Origin: CAWCPR01 sp963797475
Lineage (GTDB): Bacteria > Chloroflexota > Anaerolineae > Anaerolineales > UBA4823
Direction of reading: 5' to 3'
Length of the DNA stretch: 64,000 bases
Assembly: GCA_963797475.1 (NCBI GenBank)
Contig: CAWCPR010000001.1
Coordinates: forward strand, 1,054,001-1,118,000
Made by a program: the position numbers and the translations under genes. Below the pieces are notes generated by a model. It was not told the DNA's origin and did no database searches. It saw nothing but the letters and a program-made list of their open reading frames with translations. Position 1 is the stretch's first letter, and each line of letters starts with the position of its first letter. Of this stretch, positions 46,104-54,589 are shown piece by piece.

Positions 46104-46304
46104 GCCTGTCCGCTGCGCCAGATAACTGCACGATTGCTGGAATGGTAATCGTATTCGAACTAAAAGGATCCAAATCTGCGTCCCATCCGAATCGCGTTGG
46201 AGAAACACGGAACCGTTCGATGCGGATTGGTGTAATTGAGATAGAACGATCCACAAACTTCCGGGAAAGTATCCGAAGTGTGTCGTTTGGAGGAGTGATA
46301 AGCA

Positions 46305-47792
46305 ATGAAGAATATTCGCCCGTTTTTACTGATCCTTGCCCTGGCGGTGTCCGCCTGCGCCGGCCCTCAGGCCGCATCCACTTCCAGTACAGCCGTCCCA
46401 ACCAGGAACGAGACAAAATCAGCCGCCTCCTTGCCCAGCGCGACCCCCGTAAAGGAAGCGCAGCCAACTCCTGGAACGAGCTCCGGCAAAGAGGAGGGGT
46501 GCAGCCCGATCGGCATCAACGACAGCCTGATCTGGACGGATTGGATAGCATCCAAACACCAGAATCAGATCTATCCCCTGGACCCGGCAAACGGGCTACC
46601 GACATGTGGATACGACCGGCTGCTCTTCAGAGATTTTATCTGGACCGCCTTTTCAGCGGATGGCAACACCCTGGCGATCGTGGATTACGCCAGCGAAACT
46701 TACCAGGATGGGCGGCTGCACTTCGTCGATCTGCAATCCTGGACGGCAGTCACTGCGACCCTCTCGATCATGAAATGGGTTTCCTCGATGAGCTTCAACC
46801 CGGGGGCGACCCAGCTTGCAATTGCCTACGCCGCCCCCAATTCGCCACCCGGCGCGGCTCAACCGTATATTTTGGCCGTCGTGGATCGCCTCAGCGGAAC
46901 GCTGATCAACCAACAGGTGATCGATTTCAATCCGAGCTTGCTGGAATACACTCCGGACAGTAAATCGCTGGTCGCGTTTGGCGCCGAAGAGAACTACCTG
47001 GGAGACGCCCTGCCTTTAGCGCAGCTCCTGGTGTTCAACGCCAGCGATTACAGCATCGCCTGGCAGCCTTCCCTGGGAGCCATTCGGGCGGGGGTAAGGC
47101 AGAGAAAAGACACGGACATCGACTATCTCCTGGATCAATGGGGACCGGCAGCCGTGCTTTCCAGCGATGGCCGTGAGCTGTATATCGTGCATGCCGACGA
47201 AGAAAAGCTGACCCGTGTGGACCTGGTTAATTTTCAGATGAAGACCGTGGAGATCCAACCAAAACGCTCCTGGCTCGAGCGCTTGCTCTCCGCGGGAACA
47301 AGTGTTGCCTATGCGAAAGGAATTAATGGTACGACCAAGCAGGCAATCTTGCTGGATGGGCGCATCTTCGTCACCGGGCTGGTATCCACGATGGAAAAAG
47401 ACTCGGCCGGCAACTGGCAATTCAACCAGACCAGCATTGGCCTGCAGGTCATCGACGCCGCCAGCGGCGAGCTGCTGGATAAAATGGCCAGCGAAGCCTC
47501 GCAGTTCGAGCTTTCACCCGCTCAAGATGCCCTCTACCTGGAGGGATGGACGGATAACAGCCCCTGGACGGAGGTCGTCTCGACCCGCGATCTGAAAGTC
47601 ATCCGCCGCCTGCCGGGTTACAATCTGAAAGTCGCCAGCCGGCCGGGCGGTGGAAAATTCCTGCTTGCCACCGGCGGGAATTTCGAGGTGACCAGCCTGG
47701 CGGCGGTCGATCCGGCCGCGCTGGCAGGCAAAGGCGAGCTGCAATTGAAACCCTGGTCGGCCCTCGGCTATCCATTGTTATCCTTCCCGTAA
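46305..47792 (+). CDS. Beta-propeller lipoprotein
   Basis: A 495-residue lipoprotein with a lipobox (LALAVSAC, Cys about 20) and a Thr/Ser/Pro linker. The body has WD40/YVTN-like blades: FSADGNTLAIVDYA, FNPGATQLAIAYA, YTPDSKSLVAFGA, LSSDGRELYIVHADEEKLTR. The ribosome site GGAGGAG lies 9 bases before the ATG. It sits about 200 bases after the anti-sigma gene on the same strand and may be co-transcribed; I see no hairpin between them. No enzyme motif. Confidence 0.75.
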   Translation: MKNIRPFLLILALAVSACAGPQAASTSSTAVPTRNETKSAASLPSATPVKEAQPTPGTSSGKEEGCSPIGINDSLIWTDWIASKHQNQIYPLDPANGLPTCGYDRLLFRDFIWTAFSADGNTLAIVDYASETYQDGRLHFVDLQSWTAVTATLSIMKWVSSMSFNPGATQLAIAYAAPNSPPGAAQPYILAVVDRLSGTLINQQVIDFNPSLLEYTPDSKSLVAFGAEENYLGDALPLAQLLVFNASDYSIAWQPSLGAIRAGVRQRKDTDIDYLLDQWGPAAVLSSDGRELYIVHADEEKLTRVDLVNFQMKTVEIQPKRSWLERLLSAGTSVAYAKGINGTTKQAILLDGRIFVTGLVSTMEKDSAGNWQFNQTSIGLQVIDAASGELLDKMASEASQFELSPAQDALYLEGWTDNSPWTEVVSTRDLKVIRRLPGYNLKVASRPGGGKFLLATGGNFEVTSLAAVDPAALAGKGELQLKPWSALGYPLLSFP

Positions 47793-47818
47793 AGCGCCGC
47801 CCCGATCTCATTCCCTCA

Positions 47819-48040
47819 TTCCCATGCTCCGCGTGGGAACGTCACTCCGCGCGGGAACGCTGGCTCGACGCTCCGCCTCGTGTGCCTGAGCCTCATCTGG
47901 CCGGTTCTCCTCGTTCCCATGCTCCGCGTGGCAACGCTCGGGACGCATGGGAACGTCGCTCCGCGGTGGGTGCCCGGCGCAGGATTGCCGCTCCGGGACG
48001 CAGAGCGTCCCCAGAGTCTTTCCCACGTGGAACGTGGGAA
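47819..48040. repeat. Cluster of REP-like GTTCCCA palindromes
   Basis: Several copies of a palindromic unit whose arms are TTCCCATGC and GCGTGGGAA: copy 1 at 47819-47841, copy 2 at 47912-47936 with one mismatch, an inverted partial copy at about 47945-47955, and a variant TTCCCACGTGGAACGTGGGAA-like unit at 48020-48040 (arms TTCCCACGT and ACGTGGGAA). A GGGACGC/GCGTCCC hairpin lies at about 47995-48011. This type of sequence is known as a REP/RAYT-associated repeat in many phyla. The 47793-48111 gap holds nothing else but the kinase promoter. Confidence 0.75.
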
Positions 48041-48089
48041 CCAGAGAACCAACGTGAAAAACAGAAACAGGGGGCAAATCCAATCCGCT

Positions 48090-48098
48090 TGGTATAAT
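48090..48098 (+). promoter_or_regulatory. Extended -10 promoter of the kinase gene
   Basis: TTGGTATAAT gives TG-n-TATAAT with TATAAT at 48093-48098. There is no clear -35. The ATG lies only 13 bases downstream, so the mRNA would have a leader of a few bases. Confidence 0.45.
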
Positions 48099-48111
48099 CA
48101 TCCCCGAAGGG

Positions 48112-49284
48112 ATGATGAACGCGACACCAAGAAAAGCTTCCGATTCGGAAATCCTCGAGCAGCGCAACCGCGAGCTTTCCATATTGAACGCCATCGCCGA
48201 GGCGTTGAACCGCACGGTGGAATTGGACCAGGCCCTCAATGCTGCCCTGGCCCAGGTCGCCGAGCTGCTGGACCTGCATACGGGCTGGGTGTGGCTGTTG
48301 CGTGAGGAGACCGGCGAAGCTTACCTGGCGGCGACCCAGAACCTGCCGCCTGGATTGGTGAAGAACCCAAGCCTGATGGAGGGGAGCTGTTACTGCCTGG
48401 ATACCTACCGGGCGGGCGACATGGAGGGCGCCGCCAACGTCAACGTGGTCACCTGCAGCCGGTTGAAGAAGCTGGTGAACGACAGCAATGGGCTGCGCTA
48501 TCATGCCAGCATCCCGCTCTACGCGCATGGCAGGAAGCTCGGCGTGCTCAACGTCGCCAGCGCGGATTGGCGCGGGTTATCTCCGGAAGACCTGCGCCTG
48601 CTATATACCGTCGGCGACCTGTTGAGCATCGCCATCGAGCGGGCGCGCTTGTTTTCTCACAGCGCCGAATTTGGCGCGGCCGAAGAGCGCAACCGCCTGG
48701 CCCGCGAAATCCACGACACGCTCGCCCAGGGCCTGGCAGCCATCACCCTGCAGTTGGAGACCGCGGACGCGCTGCTGGAGTCCGGCGGCGAGCAATCCAA
48801 AGCCAGCCTTGCCATCCAGCGGGCGCTGCTCCTGGCGCGCGCCAACCTGGAGGAAGCGCGCCGCTCCGTGCTCGACCTGCGCGCCGCGCCGCTGGAAAAC
48901 CGCGACCTTTCCGAAGCCCTGTCCAGGTTGGCCGAAAGCAGCCTCAGCATGGATATTCATTATGAAGCGACCGGGGCGACCAGCCCGCTCCCCCTGCGCA
49001 TCGAAGCCGGTTTATACCGCATTGCGCAAGAAGCCCTCGCAAACGTCCTCCAGCATTCCGGCGCCCGGCGCGCCGTTCTTCGCCTGGCTACGCTGCCTGA
49101 CCAGGTGAAGCTGACCATAGAGGACGATGGCAAAGGCTTCGAACCAAGCCAGATCCCGCCCGGGCGCTTCGGGCTGGTTGGGCTCAATGAGCGCGCCAGG
49201 CTGCTGGGAGGCTCGCTTCAAATTCACAGCAGCCCGGGCAGCGGCACGATTGTGGAAGTTCAAGTGCCGCTTGGGAACGGATGA
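48112..49284 (+). CDS. NarL-type sensor histidine kinase with GAF domain
   Basis: A 390-residue soluble kinase. A short helix is followed by a GAF domain (about 25-185). The HisKA_3 dimerisation domain has RNRLAREIHDTLAQGLAAI with the phospho-acceptor His. The ATPase domain has YRIAQEALANVLQHSGA, IEDDGKGFEP and FGLVGLNERARLLGG. No membrane helices, so it should sense a cytoplasmic signal. The Cys-containing stretch SCYCLDTY in the GAF domain could bind a ligand or metal; this is a guess. The regulator gene overlaps its end by 4 bases. Confidence 0.93.
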   Translation: MMNATPRKASDSEILEQRNRELSILNAIAEALNRTVELDQALNAALAQVAELLDLHTGWVWLLREETGEAYLAATQNLPPGLVKNPSLMEGSCYCLDTYRAGDMEGAANVNVVTCSRLKKLVNDSNGLRYHASIPLYAHGRKLGVLNVASADWRGLSPEDLRLLYTVGDLLSIAIERARLFSHSAEFGAAEERNRLAREIHDTLAQGLAAITLQLETADALLESGGEQSKASLAIQRALLLARANLEEARRSVLDLRAAPLENRDLSEALSRLAESSLSMDIHYEATGATSPLPLRIEAGLYRIAQEALANVLQHSGARRAVLRLATLPDQVKLTIEDDGKGFEPSQIPPGRFGLVGLNERARLLGGSLQIHSSPGSGTIVEVQVPLGNG

Positions 49285-49945
49285 AAAACACGTCCATGGC
49301 TAAAACGATACGAATCCTGGTCGTAGACGACCACCCGGTCGTCCGGGATGGGCTGGTTGCGATGTTGGGCACGCAGCCCGATTTTGAAGTGGTCGCCGAG
49401 GCCTCCAACGGCGAAGAAGCCGTCGCCAAGGCGGCTCGCCACCACCCGGATGTCGTCTTGCTGGACCTGGAGATGCCCGGCATGGATGGGGTCGAAGCGC
49501 TTCAGCACTTACAGACGCACTCGCCGGAAATCCGGGCTATCGTTTTCACCGCCTTTGACACGGACGAACGCATCCTGAGTGCGGTGAAGGCTGGCGCCGA
49601 AGGTTACCTGTTAAAGGCGCGCCGCGCGACGAGCTGTTCCGGGCCATACGGGTCGTCAGTGAAGGCGGGTCGCTGCTCCAGCCTGTGGTCGCCTCCAAGC
49701 TGCTGCAGCACATGAGCGCCAGAGGCAGCGCAGGCGAATCCGGCTCCACAGATCTGACCGGGCGCGAGATGGATGTGCTGGCTTTGCTGGCGCGCGGCAA
49801 GCCCAACAAAGAGATCGCCGAAGCCCTGGTGATCAGCGAGCGAACGGTGAAGTTCCACGTGTCTTCGATCCTCAACAAGCTGGGCGCCGATAACCGCACT
49901 GAAGCCGTGGCGATCGCCGCTCAGAAGGGGTTGGTAGAACTTTAA
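49281..49945 (+). pseudogene. NarL/FixJ-family response regulator, frameshifted
   Basis: The receiver domain (residues about 1-110) reads ILVVDDHPVVRDGLVAMLG with phospho-acceptor Asp in DVVLLDLEMPGMDG. The frame then breaks at AAA 49613-49615: one more A would continue it as LLKGAPRDELFRAIRVVSEG into the downstream frame. That frame holds the LuxR-type helix-turn-helix (LTGREMDVLALLARGKPNKE, VISERTVKFHVSSILNKLGA). The ATGA overlap with the kinase gene shows a two-component pair. A consensus error in a homopolymer is at least as likely as decay. Confidence 0.88.
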
Positions 49946-49990
49946 CGATAACTTATTGAGAAGAACCACTTTAACGAATCAATGAGCTAA

Positions 49991-51171
49991 ATGACAACAA
50001 AATCCATCCCCCTCAGCGTGACCACCCGCCAGGAATTCCAAATGGGGCAGGTGATCCCCATCGTCGCCGGTCACTTCATCCACGATACCTACACGGCCTT
50101 TGTCGCCCCGCTCCTGCCGGTAATTATCGACAAATTATCGCTGTCGCTGACGCAGGCCGGTTCGCTGACCGCGTTTATGCAGTTTCCCGGCTTGCTCAAT
50201 CCTTTCATCGGCTACCTGGCAGACAACATCAGCCTGAGGTACTTCGTCATCCTGGCGCCGGCTGTGAGCGCCACCTTGATCTCCAGCCTGGGTTTCGCCG
50301 ACAGCTACTTTGCCCTGGCGCTGATTTTGTTGGTCACCGGCGTCAGCATCGCCGCTTTCCATGCCCCGGCTCCCGCCATGATCGCAAACGTCTCGGGAAA
50401 ACAGGTGGGCAAGGGCATGAGTCTGTTCATGGCTGGCGGCGAGCTTGGCCGGACTCTGGGCCATTGGTTGCCGTATGGCTGGTTTCCACCTGGACGCTGG
50501 ATGGGCTCTACCGGGGTGTTTTCGTGGGCTGGGCTGCTTCCTTATTGCTCTTCGTCCGTTTGAGGAATGTAAGGGCGCGCTCGGAAAATCAGGTGAGCCT
50601 GCGAGCGATAATCCCAGGGCTGCACAGCATCTTTATTCCAATCGCTCTGATCACTTTCTTCCAGAACTTTTTGCTTGTCAGCCTGACGATCTACCTGCCA
50701 ACCTACATGAACCAGGAAGGCGCGAGCTTGTGGATCGCGGGCGGTTCGCTTTCCGTGCTGGAGCTGGCAGGAGTGGCAGGCGCCCTGTTAAGCGGTACGA
50801 TCAGCGATCGCCTGGGGCGCAAGCAGGTTCTCCTTGGCGCGACGATCCTTCCGGTAATCTTCCTGCTCCTTTTTCTCAACGCCCAGGGATGGATCCTGGT
50901 GCTCATTTTGCTGGCGCTCGGTTTTACCGCGCTTTCGAACACGCCGGTGCTCCTGGCAGTGGTCCAGGATCATTTCCCGAATAACCGCTCTGTTGGAAAC
51001 GGTTTGTATCTGTCGATCAGTTTTCTTCTTCGCCCGATCGCAATCGTGGCGGTGGGCGCGTTCGGCGAACGGTTCGGCCTGCAAAGCGCCTTCTTCTGGA
51101 GCGCATTGATCACCCTGGTCTCCATCCCGGCGATTTTCGCTTTACCGTCATTGCCATTCGAAAAAACATAA
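49991..51171 (+). pseudogene. MFS transporter, fosmidomycin-resistance (Fsr)-like, frameshifted
   Basis: Two frames make one 12-helix transporter of about 393 residues. The first part has VAGHFIHDTYTAFVAPLLPV, ADNISLRYF and SLFMAGGELGRTLG, typical of the Fsr branch. The frame is lost at 50460-50462 (GGGCCATTGG); with one more C it reads LGPLVAVWLVSTWTLDGLYR into the second frame, which ends in VSIPAIFALPSLPFEKT. Fsr-type pumps export small hydrophilic or drug-like molecules. The substrate here is unknown. Confidence 0.85.
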
Positions 51172-51240
51172 CCCGGTCTTCGCCAAAATGGGGTTTCCTC
51201 CTTTATGGGAGCAAATCGCATTCATGTGATGACCCTACCT

Positions 51241-51282
51241 CCTGTACCTTCGTACAGGGGAAAACTCTGTCCTTGCGTACAG
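51241..51282. promoter_or_regulatory. Two tandem 16-bp dyads upstream of the SDR/QueA-like operon
   Basis: CTGTACCTTCGTACAG (51242-51257) and CTGTCCTTGCGTACAG (51267-51282) are near-identical; the first is a perfect dyad with a 4-base centre. They are about 25 bases apart centre to centre and lie about 45-85 bases upstream of a TATAAT at 51328-51333. This arrangement is typical of a dimeric regulator's operator. Confidence 0.5.
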
Positions 51283-51382
51283 AACAAAACTGGCCCGCCG
51301 CACGATGCAGCAAGCTTCAACTTGGCCTATAATGAGACCTGGTTTACCGTAAAGGTCTACTTGTAGTTTATGGAGGCATTCT

Positions 51383-52093
51383 ATGCCAGAAAACACAAAT
51401 CGGACTGCTTTAATCACCGGCGCATCGCGGGGACTTGGCCTGGCGCTGGCGCGCAAACTGGCAGAATCGGGCTGGATTTTAATTATCGACGCTCGCGACC
51501 CCCAGGCATTATCCCGTGTCGAGGCGGAATTAAGCCGCCGGACCCGCGTGTCAGCCATTCCAGGGGATGTGAATGAGGCCGCGCACCGCAACCGCCTGGC
51601 AAAAGCAGCCGAGCAGGCCGGCGGGCTGGACGCGCTGGTTAACAATGCCAGCTTCCTCGGGCCCAGCCCCCAGCCGGTATTGTTGGATTATCCCCTGGAG
51701 GTGTTGGCGCAGGTTTACCAAACGAACGTGGTCGCCCCATTGGGGTTGATCCAGGCCCTGCAAACCTGGTTAAAACCCGGTGCGGTGCTGATCAACGTGA
51801 CCAGCGATGCTGGGGTCGAGCCCTACGAGGGCTGGGGCGGGTATGGCTCCAGCAAGGCCGCCTTGGAGCACCTCTCTGCAATCCTGGCTGCGGAGAATCC
51901 CTCGCTGCACATTTATTGGGTAGATCCGGGCGATATGCGTACGCAAATGCAGCAGGAAGCCTTTCCAGGCGAAGATATCAGCGACCGGCCTTTGCCCGAG
52001 GAAAGCGTCCCTGGCTTTTTACGCCTGCTGGAGGGAAATCTGCCCAGCGGGCGCTACCAGGCCCGCCAGGTCGTCGAGGCAGCCAGACCATGA
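51383..52093 (+). CDS. Short-chain dehydrogenase/reductase
   Basis: A 236-residue SDR enzyme. NAD(P)-binding motif TGASRGLGLAL (Gly-x3-Gly-x-Gly), Asp in the acidic turn (DARDP), NNASFLG, catalytic Ser in INVTSDAG and Tyr-x3-Lys in GYGSSKAALEHL. It has a TATAAT (51328) and GGAGG before the ATG. The next gene starts inside its stop codon (ATGA), so both are made together. The substrate cannot be read from the sequence. Confidence 0.93.
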   Translation: MPENTNRTALITGASRGLGLALARKLAESGWILIIDARDPQALSRVEAELSRRTRVSAIPGDVNEAAHRNRLAKAAEQAGGLDALVNNASFLGPSPQPVLLDYPLEVLAQVYQTNVVAPLGLIQALQTWLKPGAVLINVTSDAGVEPYEGWGGYGSSKAALEHLSAILAAENPSLHIYWVDPGDMRTQMQQEAFPGEDISDRPLPEESVPGFLRLLEGNLPSGRYQARQVVEAARP

Positions 52094-53325
52094 CCCAACG
52101 AACCGGAAGCTTGAAGATGGCCGACGCCAGTCCTCCAACGCCAAAAATACTGCAATCTGAGGGGTTGGAAGTCCCCGGCCTTGCGAGTTTCGTTCCGGTG
52201 CAGGGGGGAAACGGCAAGCGCAAAATACAAACTACGTCTGCTGCAACTGAATTAGACGCCCTGGACTTTCATTTGCCAATAGAGCTTGAAGCAAGCGAGC
52301 CGCCTGAGGCGCGCGGGCTGGCCCGCGACCAGGTGCGGCTGATGGTGTCCTATATTGAGGCGAACCGGGTCCTGCACGCTCGATTTTACAAGCTGCCCGA
52401 TTTTCTCTCCCCGGGCGACGTGCTCGTCATCAACACCAGCGGCACGCTGTGCGCTGCGCTTTCAGCGCGGCGATCCGACGGCGCGCCCCTCGAGCTGCAC
52501 CTCTCCACGCACCTGCCGGCAGACCTGTGGGTGGTCGAGCTGCGCCAGCCAGGACCCAATGGCACCACGCCCTTCTTTGCGGCGCAGCCCGGTGAGCGGC
52601 TGCAACTGCCGGGTGGCGGTTGGGTGCAGCTTCATACCGCTTACAGGCCCGAACAGCGCATCCCCGCCGGTGATGTAGTCTCCGCTGGCGAGGTCCGCCT
52701 TTGGATCGCGACGTTAAGCCTGCCAGCCCCCGTTCACGAATACCTGGACAAGTACGGTTTCCCTATCCGCTATCCGTATGTGCCTGAATCCTGGCCAATT
52801 TCCTACTACCAGACCGTGTATGCAACCGAGCCCGGCAGCGCCGAGATGCCCTCCGCCGGGCGGGCTTTCACCCCGGAATTGATCACCCGCCTCGTCGCCC
52901 AGGGCATCCAGGTCGCCCCGCTGATCCTGCACACCGGCGTCGCCAGCCTGGAAAGCCACGAGCCGCCCTATGAGGAATACTACCGGGTGCCAGCGGAGAC
53001 CGCAGCCGCCGTCAACAATGCCCACCAATCCGGCAAGCGCGTCATCGCGGTTGGCACTACGGTCGTGCGAGCCCTCGAAACCGTCACGGGTCAGGATGGG
53101 GTCGCCTCCCCAGGCCAGGGCTGGACGGATGTGATCATCACGCCCGAGCGCGGCTTGCGAGCTGTAAACGGCCTGTTGACAGGCCTGCACGAACCACGCT
53201 CCTCACACCTGGCGATGCTGCAGGCGTTAGCCGGCAGGGACCACCTGCGCCTGACCTATAGCCAGGCATTAAGCCAGGGCTACCTGTGGCATGAATTCGG
53301 CGATCTGCACTTGATCCTGCCATAA
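52090..53325 (+). CDS. Divergent QueA-like S-adenosylmethionine:tRNA ribosyltransferase-isomerase paralogue
   Basis: A 411-residue protein of the QueA fold, 55-70 residues longer than usual QueA. Shared features: DFHLPIELEA, FYKLPDFLSPGDVLVINTSG, YYQTVYATEPGSAEMPSAGR and RVIAVGTTVVRALETV. Several core motifs differ: PTAGLHFT is PSAGRAFT, LHVGxGTF is LHTGVASL, and the H-x-M-H-x-E segment is ESHEPPYEEY. The extra N-terminal 55 residues are polar and probably disordered. ATG 52090 overlaps the SDR stop. It may act on something other than queuosine tRNA; I see no tgt or other queuosine genes near. Confidence 0.8.
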   Translation: MTQRTGSLKMADASPPTPKILQSEGLEVPGLASFVPVQGGNGKRKIQTTSAATELDALDFHLPIELEASEPPEARGLARDQVRLMVSYIEANRVLHARFYKLPDFLSPGDVLVINTSGTLCAALSARRSDGAPLELHLSTHLPADLWVVELRQPGPNGTTPFFAAQPGERLQLPGGGWVQLHTAYRPEQRIPAGDVVSAGEVRLWIATLSLPAPVHEYLDKYGFPIRYPYVPESWPISYYQTVYATEPGSAEMPSAGRAFTPELITRLVAQGIQVAPLILHTGVASLESHEPPYEEYYRVPAETAAAVNNAHQSGKRVIAVGTTVVRALETVTGQDGVASPGQGWTDVIITPERGLRAVNGLLTGLHEPRSSHLAMLQALAGRDHLRLTYSQALSQGYLWHEFGDLHLILP

Positions 53326-53336
53326 AACAAGGTATC

Positions 53337-54230
53337 TCATGGGGGTAAATTAACTGACAGCAGCTTCATTGGATCGAAATGGCGGAAGACCCCGCTGGTG
53401 CGCCATAGCAAGTAATTGGCTCTTTCTTCAGGAGTGGCTCTGGTAGTATAGAACATCATGCTGGCGAACTGCGTCCCGGCCGGGCCAATGCGCGTTTCCA
53501 GGTGCAGATGGGCCATGCCAGCGTTGCCGCTTATCCCTACCGTACCCAGGGCCTGGCAGGCGGAGACCGCCTGGCCCAAGCGGACCAAGGGCGCATCTTC
53601 CATGTGGGCGTAGAGCGCGTAAAGCGACTCGTTTTCTGCGATCCCCAGGCGCGCCGCCAGCTCCGCCGGCAGACTCGCCCGGGGACTCTCGACCATCACC
53701 ATGTTGCCATAAGGAAATTTATCCGTGACAGCCGCAGCTACGACCCCCGCCAGGACCGACTGAATCCCAACGCCGCGTATCGACAGGCGCTCGCCGCGCC
53801 GGTAGTAGGAGAAATCCACCCCCTGGTGGCGGTCATCCTTACCGGGAGGCGGCGGGGCGTAAGGGTCCGAGACGATCTCGGGCAGCTCAGAAAGCGGGTG
53901 AATATCCAGGGGAGAGCATAACGAAAAAACGGGCTCGTCCGTTGCCGTCGGAACCGGTGTGGCAGAGGCTAAAGGTTGAACGGCAGCGGTCGGACTGGGG
54001 TCAATTGCCGCGGGTTCCGTGGCTGCAGCCGGCGCGGCGGCGAGGATTTTGGCGGTCGGCGCCGGTTCGGCAAGCGGGGCAGGGGACGAAATTGCAGGTT
54101 CCACAGGATATGTTGTCCTGACAATCCCCGTTCCCGGAGCCCCCACGCAGCCAGACAGGTTTGCGCAAAGGACGGTAAGCGCAACCAGCGCTAAACCAAA
54201 CCCAGCAGGCATCATCCGGTTGTAACTCAA
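53337..54230 (-). CDS. M23-family (LytM) peptidase-like lipoprotein
   Basis: A 297-residue secreted protein with a signal peptide and lipobox (ANLSGC), a Pro/Ala/Thr-rich linker, and a C-terminal M23 domain. Zinc ligands are recognisable: His and Asp in HQGVDFSYY, and His-x-His in HLHLETRIG; the YALYAHM strand is present. M23 enzymes cut peptidoglycan cross-bridges, but the first motif here is HxxxD rather than the NxxR/HxGxD of active enzymes aligned strictly, so activity is not certain. TTG 54230 is chosen because GGAGAGG lies 8 bases upstream; ATG 54215 is the alternative. Confidence 0.8.
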   Translation of the reverse strand: MSYNRMMPAGFGLALVALTVLCANLSGCVGAPGTGIVRTTYPVEPAISSPAPLAEPAPTAKILAAAPAAATEPAAIDPSPTAAVQPLASATPVPTATDEPVFSLCSPLDIHPLSELPEIVSDPYAPPPPGKDDRHQGVDFSYYRRGERLSIRGVGIQSVLAGVVAAAVTDKFPYGNMVMVESPRASLPAELAARLGIAENESLYALYAHMEDAPLVRLGQAVSACQALGTVGISGNAGMAHLHLETRIGPAGTQFASMMFYTTRATPEERANYLLWRTSGVFRHFDPMKLLSVNLPP

Positions 54231-54331
54231 AGCACGAGCCTCTCCACACAAACAAAATCGACCCCGCGATTATACATGAGTATGGGAGAAGAAATCGAGC
54301 GCCTGTAGATTCTGGCGTTTGTCGCAAAGGG

Positions 54332-54360
54332 TTGCCAGATCAACCACTACGCGCTATAAT
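54332..54360 (+). promoter_or_regulatory. Sigma-70 promoter of tRNA-Pro
   Basis: TTGCCA (54332-54337), 17 bases, TATAAT (54355-54360). Transcription would start near 54367, eight bases before the mature tRNA end. Perfect spacing and a perfect -10. Confidence 0.75.
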
Positions 54361-54374
54361 GTGGGCCGTTCAAC

Positions 54375-54452
54375 CGGGGCGTGGCGCAGACCGGCTAGCG
54401 CGCTTGCATGGGGTGCAAGAAGTCCCGGGTTCAAATCCCGGCGCCCCGACCA
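54375..54452 (+). tRNA. tRNA-Pro (anticodon GGG)
   Basis: The 7-bp acceptor stem CGGGGCG/CGCCCCG closes the cloverleaf; the first pair C-G is characteristic of bacterial tRNA-Pro. The anticodon stem CTTGC/GCAAG holds the loop ATGGGGT, anticodon GGG, reading CCC and CCU. The T arm is TCCCGGGTTCAAATCCCGG-like. The 3' CCA is encoded (54450-54452). No intron. Confidence 0.97.
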
Positions 54453-54488
54453 CAATTGACCAACAGGTCATGTCCAACTCAATGCCTT

Positions 54489-54522
54489 GAAAGTGGCTGC
54501 CCTATCATGGACAGCCACTTTC
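54489..54522 (+). terminator. 11-bp hairpin downstream of tRNA-Pro
   Basis: GAAAGTGGCTG and CAGCCACTTTC pair perfectly around a 12-base loop, 36 bases after the tRNA. There is no U-run; it is followed by a canonical terminator at 54545. Confidence 0.5.
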
Positions 54523-54544
54523 GCGAGTCCCATACACCCCTGGC

Positions 54545-54575
54545 AAAAACCCCGCCTTGATCCGGCGGGGTTTTT
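54545..54575. terminator. Bidirectional intrinsic terminator
   Basis: AAAAACCCCGCC, a 7-base loop, GGCGGGGTTTTT. It has a U-run on both strands and lies between the tRNA (plus) and the RRM gene (minus), so it ends both. Confidence 0.9.
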
Positions 54576-54589
54576 CTGGTTCTGTCGAT

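Noticed and set aside
46142..46963. 273-codon frame overlapping the start of the beta-propeller lipoprotein gene
   Set aside because: Most of it is another frame of the lipoprotein gene, which has a lipobox and a good ribosome site; no motif supports this frame.
47819..48040. Possible CRISPR array
   Set aside because: The units are palindromic, of unequal spacing and partly inverted, with no spacers of constant length and no cas genes; REP-like repeats fit better.
51916..52089. Upstream extension of the QueA-like frame
   Set aside because: It would run inside the SDR gene; the ATGA overlap at 52090 is the natural start.
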